Shown: positions 16,991-25,873 of the stretch, one piece after another
How the letters are laid out: the number at the start of each line of letters is the position of its first letter
How positions within the stretch are numbered: the stretch's first letter is position 1
Source: Sphingomonas sp. Ag1
Lineage (GTDB): Bacteria; Pseudomonadota; Alphaproteobacteria; Sphingomonadales; Sphingomonadaceae
Assembly: GCF_000980895.1 (NCBI RefSeq)
Contig: NZ_LAZX01000093.1
Coordinates: forward strand, 124,001-188,000
Reading direction: 5' to 3'
DNA length: 64,000 bases
Position numbers and translations under genes: made by a program
The notes under the pieces: generated by a model
Told to the model about the DNA's origin: nothing
Seen by the model: only the letters and a program-made list of their open reading frames with translations
Database searches by the model: none

Positions 16991-18226
16991 ATGAGAGGAA
17001 TTGAACCGGGCGATACCGCCTTTCTGCTCGCCTGTACGGCGCTCGTCCTCATGATGACGCCGGCGCTGGCGCTGTTCTACGGGGGGCTGGTTCGGGAACG
17101 GAACGTTCTGTCGGTGATGATCCAGAACTTCGTCTGTATCGGCGTGGTCGGCATCATCTGGGTGTTCGGCGGCTTCAGCCTGGCGTTTGGCCCATCGATC
17201 GGCGGTTTTATCGGTGACGTCCGTACTTATTTCGGGATGCATGGCATCGGTGTTGCGGCCGATCCCACCTATGCCGCCAACGTGCCGTTCATCCTGGTGT
17301 TCGGTTATCAGATGATGTTCGCGATCATCACGCCGGCGCTGATGACCGGCGCCTTCGTCGGGCGCATGCGGTTCGGCCCGTTCCTCTGGTTCGTCGCGCT
17401 GTGGACGATCTTCGTCTATCTGCCGGTGGCCCACTGGATCTGGGGTGGCGGGTTCCTCTCGCAGCTGGGCGTCGTCGATTTTGCTGGTGGGATCGTGATC
17501 CATGCCTCAGCCGGCGCATCGGCGCTGGTGACCGCGATCTATCTTGGGCGGCGGCCAACGGGAGATAGCGGGCCGATTCCGGCGAGCCTGCCGTTGGTTG
17601 CTCTTGGTGCCGGCCTGTTATGGTTCGGATGGTTCGGCTTCAACGCAGGCGGCGCTTACGCTGCCGATGGCCTTGCGGCTTATGCCTTCACCAACACCAT
17701 GCTCGCCGGATCGATGGCGATGCTGGTGTGGATGTTCTGGGAATGGCGCGATGCGGGGCATCCGACATTCTCGGGTGTGCTGGTCGGATCAGTGACGGGT
17801 CTGGCCACGATCACCCCCGCATCGGGATATGTGGAGCCGATGTCGGCGCTGCTGATCGGCGCGATCGGCGCGACCTGTTGTTATTTCGCCAAGTACATCC
17901 AGTCGTGGCTGAAGGCGGAGGATACGCTGGAGGTGTTCCGCGCGCATGGCATCGGCGGCATCACCGGATCGCTGTTGATCGGCGTGCTGGCAAGCCCGGC
18001 GATCAACGCCGTGGCGGCAGGGGGCCGGCAGTTGTCGGTCCAGGCGATCGCGGTGGCGATCGTCGTCATCTACGCCGTCATCATCACCACCATCATCCTG
18101 TTCCTGCTCGACAAGCTGAGCAAGCTGCGCGTGCCGGTGGAGGTGCAGCGCGAGGGGCTGGACGAGCCATTCTACGGGGAGAGCGCCTTCGCCTTGTGGG
18201 GCATGAAATCCGGCAAGCCTGAATGA
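16991..18226 (+). CDS. amtB: Ammonium transporter (Amt/MEP/Rh family)
   Basis: 411 residues, about 11 TM helices. Pore twin histidines are His171 (IVIHASAGASALV) and His319 (FRAHGIGGITGSL); the signature around FGYQMMFAIITPALMTGAFVGRM is also present. No signal peptide is obvious. AGGAAG lies before the ATG. Unlike the usual glnK-amtB pair, no PII gene is adjacent; glnB is 28 kb away. Co-location with urease suggests it recovers ammonium leaking after urea hydrolysis (inference). Confidence 0.95.
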   Translation: MRGIEPGDTAFLLACTALVLMMTPALALFYGGLVRERNVLSVMIQNFVCIGVVGIIWVFGGFSLAFGPSIGGFIGDVRTYFGMHGIGVAADPTYAANVPFILVFGYQMMFAIITPALMTGAFVGRMRFGPFLWFVALWTIFVYLPVAHWIWGGGFLSQLGVVDFAGGIVIHASAGASALVTAIYLGRRPTGDSGPIPASLPLVALGAGLLWFGWFGFNAGGAYAADGLAAYAFTNTMLAGSMAMLVWMFWEWRDAGHPTFSGVLVGSVTGLATITPASGYVEPMSALLIGAIGATCCYFAKYIQSWLKAEDTLEVFRAHGIGGITGSLLIGVLASPAINAVAAGGRQLSVQAIAVAIVVIYAVIITTIILFLLDKLSKLRVPVEVQREGLDEPFYGESAFALWGMKSGKPE

Positions 18227-18312
18227 TCGCGGTTCGTCATCTGGCGGCCGGGCGCCGGTTGCACGCGCCGCCCTATGATCCGCCTGCCCCCTGAGGTGCA
18301 ATCGGTGATGCC

Positions 18313-19584
18313 ATGGACCTGACGCTCGTCATCTTCTTCCTCGTGTATCTGGTGATGGGGCTGGGTGCGCTGCCGTTCTTCCGGGTGGGGCGCACCGGCG
18401 CGGCGCTGATCGGCGGCATGGCGATGATGACGGTCGGCAGCATCACGCCTCGGCAGGCGTGGAGCGCGATCGATTATTCGACGATGGGCATGTTGTTCGG
18501 GCTGATGGTGGTGTCCTCGGCCTTTGTCGTGTCGGGTTTCTACGGTTGGCTCGCGCGCAAGGCCGCGGGCTCGAAGATGTCGGAACGTGGCCTGCTCGCG
18601 CTGCTGATCGTGGTCGGCGGCGTGATGGCGGCATTCCTGACCAACGATGTCGTCGCGGTATCGATGTGCCCGCTGCTGCTGTCGATCACCATGGCGCGCG
18701 GGTTGAACCCGGTGCCGTTCCTCCTCGGCTTCTGCTTTGCCGTCAACACGGGCGCGGCGGGCACGATCATCGGCAGCCCGCAGAACATCATCGCCGCGCA
18801 GAAGCTGCATTTGTCCTTCGCCGGCCTGTCCGAGATCACCGTCGGGCCCGCCCTGCTGTCGCTGCCGGTGATCTGGGGCGTCATTTCGATGCTCTACCGC
18901 AATCGCTGGGCCCTGCCGGCGGCAAATCAGGAGGCGGGCGCAGGTCGGGGCGCCGGGGCGGAAGCAGCGTCGGCCAAGACGGTGGAGACGTCCGAGCCGC
19001 CGCCCTTCTCGCTTGGCGAGACGCTGAAGGCGGCGGTCACGGCGGTCGCGGTGATCCTGGCCTTCATTTTCAGTGACTGGCCGCGCGAGACCATCGCGCT
19101 GACCGCGGCGGGCTTCCTGCTGCTCAGCCGCAAGGTGTCCTCCCGGTCGCTGCTGCATGAGGTGGACGGCGATCTCCTGCTACTGGTGATGGGACTGTTC
19201 GTGGTCAACGCCGGGCTTTCCGCCACCGGACTGCCGCAGAAACTGGTGACCGACCTTGCGTCGCAGGGCATCAACCTTGCCGACCCGCCGGTCCTCTTCC
19301 TGATCAGCAGCGTCATCAGCGACCTGGTCGGCAACAATCCCGCGGTGATGATGCTGGTGCCGTATCTTCATGCCGATGCCGATCCCAATGCTCTGGGCGC
19401 GGCGCTGTCGCTGGGGACGCATTTCTCCAGCAACCTGGTCGTGTTCGGCAGCCTTGCGGGGATCATCATCGTCGAGCAGGCGAAGGATCGCGGGGTGCGG
19501 ATATCGGGCGGCGAGTTTTCCAAGGCGGGCTGCCTGGTGACGCTGGCGACGATGGTGATCGCCGGCCTCTGGCTGTGGATCTGA
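18313..19584 (+). CDS. SLC13/ArsB-type anion permease
   Basis: 423 residues, about ten to twelve TM helices. Two re-entrant-loop-type motifs typical of the ion-transporter superfamily: AAFLTNDVVAVSMCP near residue 115 with GAAGTIIGSPQNIIA near 155, and SDLVGNNPAVMMLVP near 340. Such proteins carry anions (dicarboxylate, citrate, sulfate, arsenite). Substrate cannot be assigned. 86 bp downstream of amt, same strand. Confidence 0.85.
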   Translation: MDLTLVIFFLVYLVMGLGALPFFRVGRTGAALIGGMAMMTVGSITPRQAWSAIDYSTMGMLFGLMVVSSAFVVSGFYGWLARKAAGSKMSERGLLALLIVVGGVMAAFLTNDVVAVSMCPLLLSITMARGLNPVPFLLGFCFAVNTGAAGTIIGSPQNIIAAQKLHLSFAGLSEITVGPALLSLPVIWGVISMLYRNRWALPAANQEAGAGRGAGAEAASAKTVETSEPPPFSLGETLKAAVTAVAVILAFIFSDWPRETIALTAAGFLLLSRKVSSRSLLHEVDGDLLLLVMGLFVVNAGLSATGLPQKLVTDLASQGINLADPPVLFLISSVISDLVGNNPAVMMLVPYLHADADPNALGAALSLGTHFSSNLVVFGSLAGIIIVEQAKDRGVRISGGEFSKAGCLVTLATMVIAGLWLWI

Positions 19585-19626
19585 GCGCGGGGCACCGTGC
19601 AGGGGGCACCGAGAAGGGGGCGGCGC

Positions 19627-21579
19627 TCAGGGAGCGGCGTGGCGCTCGGTCTCGATCTTATCGAGGGTTCGCGTCAGGATGGCGAGCGACGATGCGGTCA
19701 TGTCATCCGGTCCCGACATGTTGGCCGCCGCACCGGTGGGTGCTGACGTCCCGCGCGCTTCGGCACTCGCAGGGGCACCGGCCGCCGCCTTCAGGCGCTC
19801 CCCCAGCGCGCGCATTGCCTGGATCTCGTCCGGGGTTGGTGGATGATGACGGATGCTGCGTTCCAGCCGACGCGCGGTGTAGGTCATGAGTTGCGCCTGC
19901 CTCAGCACGTCGCGGCCGGAGGTGAGCATCGTGCCGAACGACCATGCGGTGCGTAGCGGCGCGAAGGCGGTCAGTACGCCCTCCAGCGCATGATCGACCG
20001 CGGTTGCCTTCAGCGCCAGCGGGTGACCCTCGCTCCCTTCCGGCGTCTCGGCAGCGGAGAGCAGCAGGTCGCCAAGCGCGGAGAGAAGCGCGTTCATCGC
20101 CGTGGTTGCCTGCTGCTGGATGCTGATCGGCAGCAGCAGCAGCGCGGCGAGCATCCCTGACGCCACGCCGACCGCGGTTTCCTCCAGCCGCAGGACCAGC
20201 AGTTCCGGGGTGAAGATGCCGATCAGGCCGTAGATTAGTGACAGCGCGATGGTGAGGAACAGGCTCATCGCGACATAGGAGACGCGCGCGATGAAGAAGG
20301 TGGCGAAGATCGAGATCGCCAGCGCGGCGCTGAGCCAGAACAGGTGATTGTGGGTCAGCGTCGCGAGCGCGATGCCGATGACGATGCCGATTGCGGTACC
20401 CCAGGCGCGGTCCAGCCCCTTGATCGCCACCGCCGCGCCCGATTTTGTGTTGTTGAAGATCATGAACGCGGCGATCACGGCCCAGAACCAGCGCTGGCTG
20501 GAAACCGCCTCCCCCACCACCGCGGCGAGCGCGCAGGCGAGCGTCACTTGCAGCGATTGCCGCAGCGTCTGGTCGCGCAGCCATTCCCCGCGTCGCGGCA
20601 GGATGCCGGTGGGGGCGGGCGGCGCCTTGGCGCCACCGGCCGCGGTAAATGTCGGCGGCAGCGTGGCGACGGCAGCGTTCAGCGCGCCCTCCGCATCCTG
20701 CACGTCCTGCAGCGCCTTTGCGATGCTGCCCTCGTGGTAGTCCGCGGCCTCTCGTTCTCGTCGAGTGATCCGCGCGACCAGCGTTTCGGCCGCGAAATGC
20801 AGGTCGAGCAGCCGCAGGGTGATCGCGGTCACGGCGGAATGCTGGTCGGGGACCTCCAGCGGGAGCGACGCCTGGCACGCCCTGATGTCCGCACCGAGCG
20901 TGCGCGTGACGAGGTGAAGGTCCGCCATCTGCCTCTTTCCGGCGCGTGGGCTCGCCGCCTTGGGCGGCATGGCGCTGCCGGCGACCCGGCGCAGCTGCTT
21001 CGATACGGACAGGGCCGCTGCGACAAGGTGCCTGAACTCGCGCGCCGGATCATCCGGCATGATGAAATGGCGCAGGACATGAACCACCGCGGCGGAGATC
21101 ACCAAGGCCGCTGCCGCCGACCACAGGTCCCGCTCATCCTCTTGCAGGAAGGCCGCGACCGTCGCGCACATGAAGGCGAACACGCCGACCGCGCGCCAGC
21201 GCGTGCCGAAGCGTGCAGCATAGCTGGCGGCAAAGACGATGATCACCAGCAGGATGTTGATGATCCGCAGCGAATCGTGCGCCGCCGCGATCGCTGCGAT
21301 GGCCACGAACGAGGCGATGACGGCATAGATGCGGGTCTTCGCACGCGCAGATTCGGTCCGGTCGTTGACCTGCAGCGTCCCCTGCATGGTCGCGATCAAC
21401 GCCAGCACATAGGCGGGGCGGGGCAGGGGATAGGCCTTGCCGATCAGCGTCATGACGCCGGCAACGACGATCATCGACACGACGACGCACCCCGACATGC
21501 GCAGGGCAAGGAGCGAGGGATCGACTTCCAGGATCCGCAGTCGGAGCCGTTGAATGCGTGTCATCACGGGCGACTTCAT
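19627..21579 (-). CDS. FUSC-family (fusaric-acid-resistance type) inner membrane transporter
   Basis: About 650 residues from ATG 21579 (alternative 21564; neither has a strong ribosome site). Two hydrophobic bundles (residues about 25-170 and 370-530) each followed by a helical cytoplasmic region, the FUSC/YccS layout; the second bundle contains SQRWFWAVIAAFMIFNNT and RAWGTAIGIVIGIAL. Related proteins export aromatic acids or other toxic organic anions, often with a membrane-fusion partner that is not seen here. It lies 173 bp downstream of the TonB-dependent receptor gene on the same strand. Confidence 0.85.
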   Translation of the reverse strand: MKSPVMTRIQRLRLRILEVDPSLLALRMSGCVVVSMIVVAGVMTLIGKAYPLPRPAYVLALIATMQGTLQVNDRTESARAKTRIYAVIASFVAIAAIAAAHDSLRIINILLVIIVFAASYAARFGTRWRAVGVFAFMCATVAAFLQEDERDLWSAAAALVISAAVVHVLRHFIMPDDPAREFRHLVAAALSVSKQLRRVAGSAMPPKAASPRAGKRQMADLHLVTRTLGADIRACQASLPLEVPDQHSAVTAITLRLLDLHFAAETLVARITRREREAADYHEGSIAKALQDVQDAEGALNAAVATLPPTFTAAGGAKAPPAPTGILPRRGEWLRDQTLRQSLQVTLACALAAVVGEAVSSQRWFWAVIAAFMIFNNTKSGAAVAIKGLDRAWGTAIGIVIGIALATLTHNHLFWLSAALAISIFATFFIARVSYVAMSLFLTIALSLIYGLIGIFTPELLVLRLEETAVGVASGMLAALLLLPISIQQQATTAMNALLSALGDLLLSAAETPEGSEGHPLALKATAVDHALEGVLTAFAPLRTAWSFGTMLTSGRDVLRQAQLMTYTARRLERSIRHHPPTPDEIQAMRALGERLKAAAGAPASAEARGTSAPTGAAANMSGPDDMTASSLAILTRTLDKIETERHAAP

Positions 21580-21752
21580 GTTGGGCGCGGCGGCGCCGAT
21601 CGGGCCAGGTGGACGGCAACAAGAGGGTGCTGCGGGCGAGTGTAACCCGCAGGACATGGAACGAGCGTTACGTGTTTGTCCCACGATGCGCCGCGGCGTC
21701 CCGGCCGGGGCGGGCCAGCGCGAGACACACCCGGTGCCGTGACCGTCGGCGC

Positions 21753-24374
21753 CTAGAATTTCTTCCTGACACCCAGCCGGATCGAGCGGCCGAGCGGATC
21801 GATATAGGCGGGTTGGAAGCGGTTGGGGGTGGCGCCGGTTCGGTCGGTGACGTTGATCCGGTCGTTGAGCAGGTTCTCGATCGTGAACATCAGCGACACG
21901 TTCCTGGCCCAGGGCTCGCTGACGACCTTGCTTGCGTCGAGCGAGCCATAGGCGACAAGCCACGTCCGGCGCGAGAAGAACAGGTCCGCGGAGGCAAGCT
22001 CGCTGCGGATGCGCGTCGCGCCCCTGAGGCGGCCGTAGAGGCCAAGGCTCAGCGGCCCGGCCGTTCCGCGCAGGTCGATCTCGGTCTCCCATCTGGGGCG
22101 CCCACCGGTGCCGTCCCGGGTCGCGCCGTCGAGCAGATCGAGCGGGGCGGCGCCCGGCCGCAGGACCAGGCGATTCTCCAGCCGCAGCGTCGTCGTCACG
22201 AAGGCGCTGATGGTCGGCCGCGGCTTGGGCGGCGGCGGTGGCGGCGACCCGGCAGGAGCATCGTCGGTCGCAGGCGGCGGTGGCGGGGCCTTGCCGATCG
22301 GGGTCGACAGGTTGAACGCGAGCCGCAGCTGACGGTCCCGCTCACTGGCGAGGTTCACCGGGCGCAGGTCGACGCTGACCAGGCGGCCGGCGGGATCGCG
22401 GATGAACGCGTCCGGGAAGGCGGCCTGGAACGCCGGCGTCGCGCTGCCGAGGCTGGCGGTCTGGTTGGAGAAGCTTGTGTCGATATAATCGAGGCTGAGC
22501 CGCAGTTCCTTGTTCCTGATCGGTGACAGCGCGATCCCGAACTGTGACCTGCGCCGCCGTTCTGGCAACAGCTCGGCGCGCCCACCGGTCAGCGTGGTCA
22601 CGAACGTGCTGCTGCCATTGGTGAAATCGAAGAAGGGGGTGTTCGGGCTGGTCACCAGCGGGTTGGTCAACAGCGCGATCGCCGGGGGTGTCAGCGCATC
22701 GCTGATCGTCGCGCTAAGCTGGACCCGCCGCTCCGGCGACCATGTCGCGCCGTAGCTGTAATTTACCAGCTGTCCGAAACGCGAGACGTCCGTGATGCCG
22801 ATCATGCCGCTGAGCGCAAACCGCCCGAGGAATGGCAGCACGTCACGGTCGGGCGACGCGATCGGCAGGGCGGCGCTCAGGCTGCCGGTCTTGACGGTTC
22901 TGGCGAAACCGACGCGTTGGCCCGGGGTGACGAAATGGTCGCCGCTGCTGCTGGAGCGGGCGAGGTCCGCCGACACCGTTAGTTGAGCATCCCCGGCGGG
23001 CAGGCGCAGCAATGGGCCGTTCGCCACGGCCTTGGTGACCAACGTGTCGGTTACGGTGTCGCGGCGATCGACCAGCAAGTGATTGCTGCCGTCCACGGGG
23101 ATCGGAGCGAGCGGATCTGCGCCGGCCGCCACGGCAGCAATGAATGGATCAAGGACAATTCCCTGGTCGGAGCGCGCCTTGCTGCGGAAGCGATCATAGC
23201 TGCCGGTGACGTTCCAGCTCCACCGGCTGATCCCGCCCTGCACCGTGCCGCCAGCATGCAGGTTGAGGTTCCTGTTGCGCTGTCGCAGCGGGATGCCGGG
23301 CAGGTAGCGATAGAGCAACACATCCTGCGTGAAGGGCAGGAAGCCGCTGTCACCCGGCACCGGCACGATTGCGGGCGCGAGGCCGTTGAGCCCGCGATGT
23401 ATCTGCGCCTCCATCGACAGGTTAAGCGACCCGTCGATCGCCTTGCCGATGGGGGACGCGAGGGTGGCGCTGGCGTTGACCATGTCCTGACGCTGCGCGA
23501 GCGTTCGAAATGTGCCGATATCGGTGCCGGGCAACGTATGTTCGCCGGGAAGGTAGCCGCTCAACCGCTGTCGGGCGTCGGCATCGAATGGGACCGGTGC
23601 CCGCATCACCGGCGTTCGCGCGCGGGCGTCGAGCGCGGGATCGACGCTTCCCCCGTCCACGCCGGTGACGATGCCGCCGGTCGCGAACGGCGCATCGGGA
23701 TCGGGGGCGATGTCCCGCTCCGACTGAAGCACCGGATTGTGACGGAACATCGCCGCACTGAGCGACAGCCTGCGCGGGCCGTCGATCCGGGTTGCGTTCG
23801 CCTCGACATAATTGGTCTCCCCGCCACCGTCCGTCGTAGAGCCGGCAAGCTGCTGGATCAGCAGTCCGCGGAAGTGCTTCTTGGTCACGAAGTTGGAGAC
23901 GCGCACGGTCGGCGGGAAACCGAACCTTGCCGCCTCGCTTTCCGGAAGCACCTCGGTACGCTCGATCGCCTCCGGCGGCAGCGTGTCCAGCTCGGCAAGG
24001 CCGGAGATGCGGCGGCCATTCAACAAATAGACCGGCTCGCTACCATCCACCGACGACGTCAATGGCTTCAGCCGCTCGATCAGTTCCTTCAGGCTGGTCG
24101 CGCCGATCGAGCGGATGGCGTCCTGGTCAAGTACCGCAATCGGCGCAACGTCGGCGATCGCAGTTCCGGCGACGCGTCGGCCAAGGATAACGATGTCGCG
24201 GTCCGGTTCTGTGCCTTGTTCCGCCGATGCGTCCGCTGGCGTGGCGCTGTGCCCGATCTCCACCTCCTGAGCGGGGGCGACATTCGCAACAAGCAGACAA
24301 TTGGTGAGGAAAGCGGTTCTAAGATGCCACGTAACCGTGGAGGAGAGCCTGCGGCTGGGACGATCTTGTTTCAC
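21753..24374 (-). CDS. TonB-dependent receptor-like outer membrane protein
   Basis: 873 residues. Basic N-terminus and signal peptide ending VAPAQ; a possible TonB box in DIVILGRRV near residue 60; then a plug domain (VLDQDAIRSIGATSLKEL, PVYLLNGRRISGLAELDTLP, AIERTEVLPESEAARFGF). The rest is beta-barrel-like and ends with a terminal Phe (LGVRKKF), as expected for outer membrane insertion. A Pro-rich stretch (two runs of five or six Pro) interrupts the barrel at about 694-718. Ligand unknown. The plug retains the E-x-LPE pattern common in sphingomonad receptors. Confidence 0.85.
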   Translation of the reverse strand: MKQDRPSRRLSSTVTWHLRTAFLTNCLLVANVAPAQEVEIGHSATPADASAEQGTEPDRDIVILGRRVAGTAIADVAPIAVLDQDAIRSIGATSLKELIERLKPLTSSVDGSEPVYLLNGRRISGLAELDTLPPEAIERTEVLPESEAARFGFPPTVRVSNFVTKKHFRGLLIQQLAGSTTDGGGETNYVEANATRIDGPRRLSLSAAMFRHNPVLQSERDIAPDPDAPFATGGIVTGVDGGSVDPALDARARTPVMRAPVPFDADARQRLSGYLPGEHTLPGTDIGTFRTLAQRQDMVNASATLASPIGKAIDGSLNLSMEAQIHRGLNGLAPAIVPVPGDSGFLPFTQDVLLYRYLPGIPLRQRNRNLNLHAGGTVQGGISRWSWNVTGSYDRFRSKARSDQGIVLDPFIAAVAAGADPLAPIPVDGSNHLLVDRRDTVTDTLVTKAVANGPLLRLPAGDAQLTVSADLARSSSSGDHFVTPGQRVGFARTVKTGSLSAALPIASPDRDVLPFLGRFALSGMIGITDVSRFGQLVNYSYGATWSPERRVQLSATISDALTPPAIALLTNPLVTSPNTPFFDFTNGSSTFVTTLTGGRAELLPERRRRSQFGIALSPIRNKELRLSLDYIDTSFSNQTASLGSATPAFQAAFPDAFIRDPAGRLVSVDLRPVNLASERDRQLRLAFNLSTPIGKAPPPPPATDDAPAGSPPPPPPKPRPTISAFVTTTLRLENRLVLRPGAAPLDLLDGATRDGTGGRPRWETEIDLRGTAGPLSLGLYGRLRGATRIRSELASADLFFSRRTWLVAYGSLDASKVVSEPWARNVSLMFTIENLLNDRINVTDRTGATPNRFQPAYIDPLGRSIRLGVRKKF

Positions 24375-24733
24375 TGACCCCCGTCATCATTAATGCGGTT
24401 CCGTCTTGGAAGCGCGCCATGATGAGCGGTCGTTGTTGGTGAAAATAAGGCGGGTTTTTCTTATGCTTGTTACGACGTCAGGTGGTTGACTTGGATCATG
24501 CTGGCGATAAAACTGGGTCTGCGACGGCGACATCGATGATGGCAGCACCTGCATTACAGCGTGGTGGCGGTGTTCTCTTGCCGAGAAGGCGGACGCGGCC
24601 TGATAGCGGCTAGGCACGACCAGCGGCAGGAAGCTCTTGTGCGCCCAGGACTGCTTTAGGCGACGGCGCCAAAGCAACTTATGCTTCAATCACCCGGTCG
24701 CCGTGCGCGTTCGCAGAAGTGCCATAAAGAAGG
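24375..24733. other. 359-bp spacer between TonB-dependent receptor and tRNA-Thr
   Basis: Less GC-rich than its surroundings. One 99-codon minus-strand frame (24390-24689) has no recognisable domain, an odd composition (many Ser, His, Arg) and no clear ribosome site, so I do not call it a gene. It presumably holds the receptor's promoter. I see no IS ends, tRNA-proximal att repeat or strong hairpin. Confidence 0.4.
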
Positions 24734-24809
24734 TGGTGCCGCTTACAGGACTCGAACCTGTGACCCCCGCATTACGAATGCGATGCTCTACCAGCTGAGC
24801 TAAAGCGGC
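24734..24809 (-). tRNA. tRNA-Thr (anticodon CGU)
   Basis: Reading the minus strand: acceptor stem GCCGCTT/AAGCGGC, D-arm GCTCAGCTGGTAGAGC, anticodon stem TCGCA/TGCGG around the loop TTCGTAA (anticodon CGT, reading ACG), T-arm ACAGG TTCGAGT CCTGT, discriminator A and an encoded CCA. All stems pair apart from one G-T. No integrase or repeat next to it. Confidence 0.95.
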
Positions 24810-24969
24810 ACGGGCGCTCTGGCGAGCGCGCTGGAAGCGGGCGCCTAGCAGGGGTTTGCGTGGCGCGCAAGTGGCTGTCGCTCACATGGGCACGGCCGAG
24901 AATTTACGCGCTTTTTACCATGGTCGTGGCACAAGGCGGGACGGACAACACGTCCAGAGGGATGATGGC

Positions 24970-25788
24970 ATGGATAACCGCGGCTTCGATCGGCCCGGCG
25001 CGGACCGGGGCAGTGATCCCACCGATGGGGGTATCGGCGAGGCGACGTTTGCGATCGGCGCCGATGAGCGGCGCATGCACGTGCGCGCGTACAACCATTG
25101 GGTGTCGCTGCTGAAGGGCGGTGCCTATCCGCGTATCAGTGACCTTGATCCCGCCGGCAACATGGATTTCGGCGCGCACGGCGTCCTGCTCGATTTCACC
25201 GACGGGCTCGACGATCCGGTCATCACCTTCCTGGGCGACGCGCTGCGCGAGGAATGCGGTGTCGATCGTGCGATCTCGCGCATCGGGCAGGTGCCCGCAC
25301 GCTCGCTGCTGTCGCGGCTGACCGATCATTATCTGAAGATCATCGCCAACCGTGCGCCGATCGGCTTCGAGGCCGAGTTCGTCGGCACCCGCGGCCACAA
25401 CACGCTGTATCGCGGCATCCTGATGCCGTTCACGTCCAACGGCGAAACGATCGACTTCGTCTATGGCGTGATTAACTGGAAGGAGATCGTCGGCGCCGAG
25501 GAGCAGGCGATGCTTGCCGCGGAGCTCGACGCGGCGGTGCGCAGCGCACCGCGCCATGAGGTCGTCGGCGCCGTCTGGGCAGATGGCCCCGGCGCGTCGC
25601 GCGGCAGCGAGGCAGAGGCGCCCCCTGCGCGCACCCCGCTGGCGACATTGGCGCTCGACCTGCCCTCGGCAGCCGACCAGATGGTCGTGCTGCTAGCGAA
25701 GGCGCGCGGCGATGGCATGTTCGATGTGATCGGCAGCGTCAGTGAGGACCAGGACCTGATCCGGCGGGTATCGACGACGATCGGCTGA
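24970..25788 (+). CDS. PAS-domain protein (PAS_5 type)
   Basis: 272 residues from ATG 24970, preceded by GAGGGATGATGGC; the frame is open to 24856 but the first 38 codons look non-coding. Residues about 40-185 form a PAS-like fold (HVRAYNHWVSLLKGGAYPR, GVLLDFTDGLDDPVITFLG, VPARSLLSRLTDHYLK), matching the PAS_5 group that is frequent in alphaproteobacteria and has no catalytic domain. The C-terminal 70 residues (ALDLPSAADQMVVLLAKA) look like a separate small module. Likely a cytoplasmic sensor; signal unknown. It precedes the glutamate dehydrogenase gene by 85 bp. Confidence 0.8.
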   Translation: MDNRGFDRPGADRGSDPTDGGIGEATFAIGADERRMHVRAYNHWVSLLKGGAYPRISDLDPAGNMDFGAHGVLLDFTDGLDDPVITFLGDALREECGVDRAISRIGQVPARSLLSRLTDHYLKIIANRAPIGFEAEFVGTRGHNTLYRGILMPFTSNGETIDFVYGVINWKEIVGAEEQAMLAAELDAAVRSAPRHEVVGAVWADGPGASRGSEAEAPPARTPLATLALDLPSAADQMVVLLAKARGDGMFDVIGSVSEDQDLIRRVSTTIG

Positions 25789-25873
25789 ACTTTGCTTCCG
25801 AAGCCGTTGATAAGACCCCGCGCCACCTAACTGGGGTTGAGCCCCGCGACAGGGCGGCGCATAGGCCGCGGCC

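Noticed and set aside
24390-24689. 99-residue minus-strand ORF as transposase relic
   Set aside because: No transposase motif (DDE) and no terminal repeats or duplicated target site.
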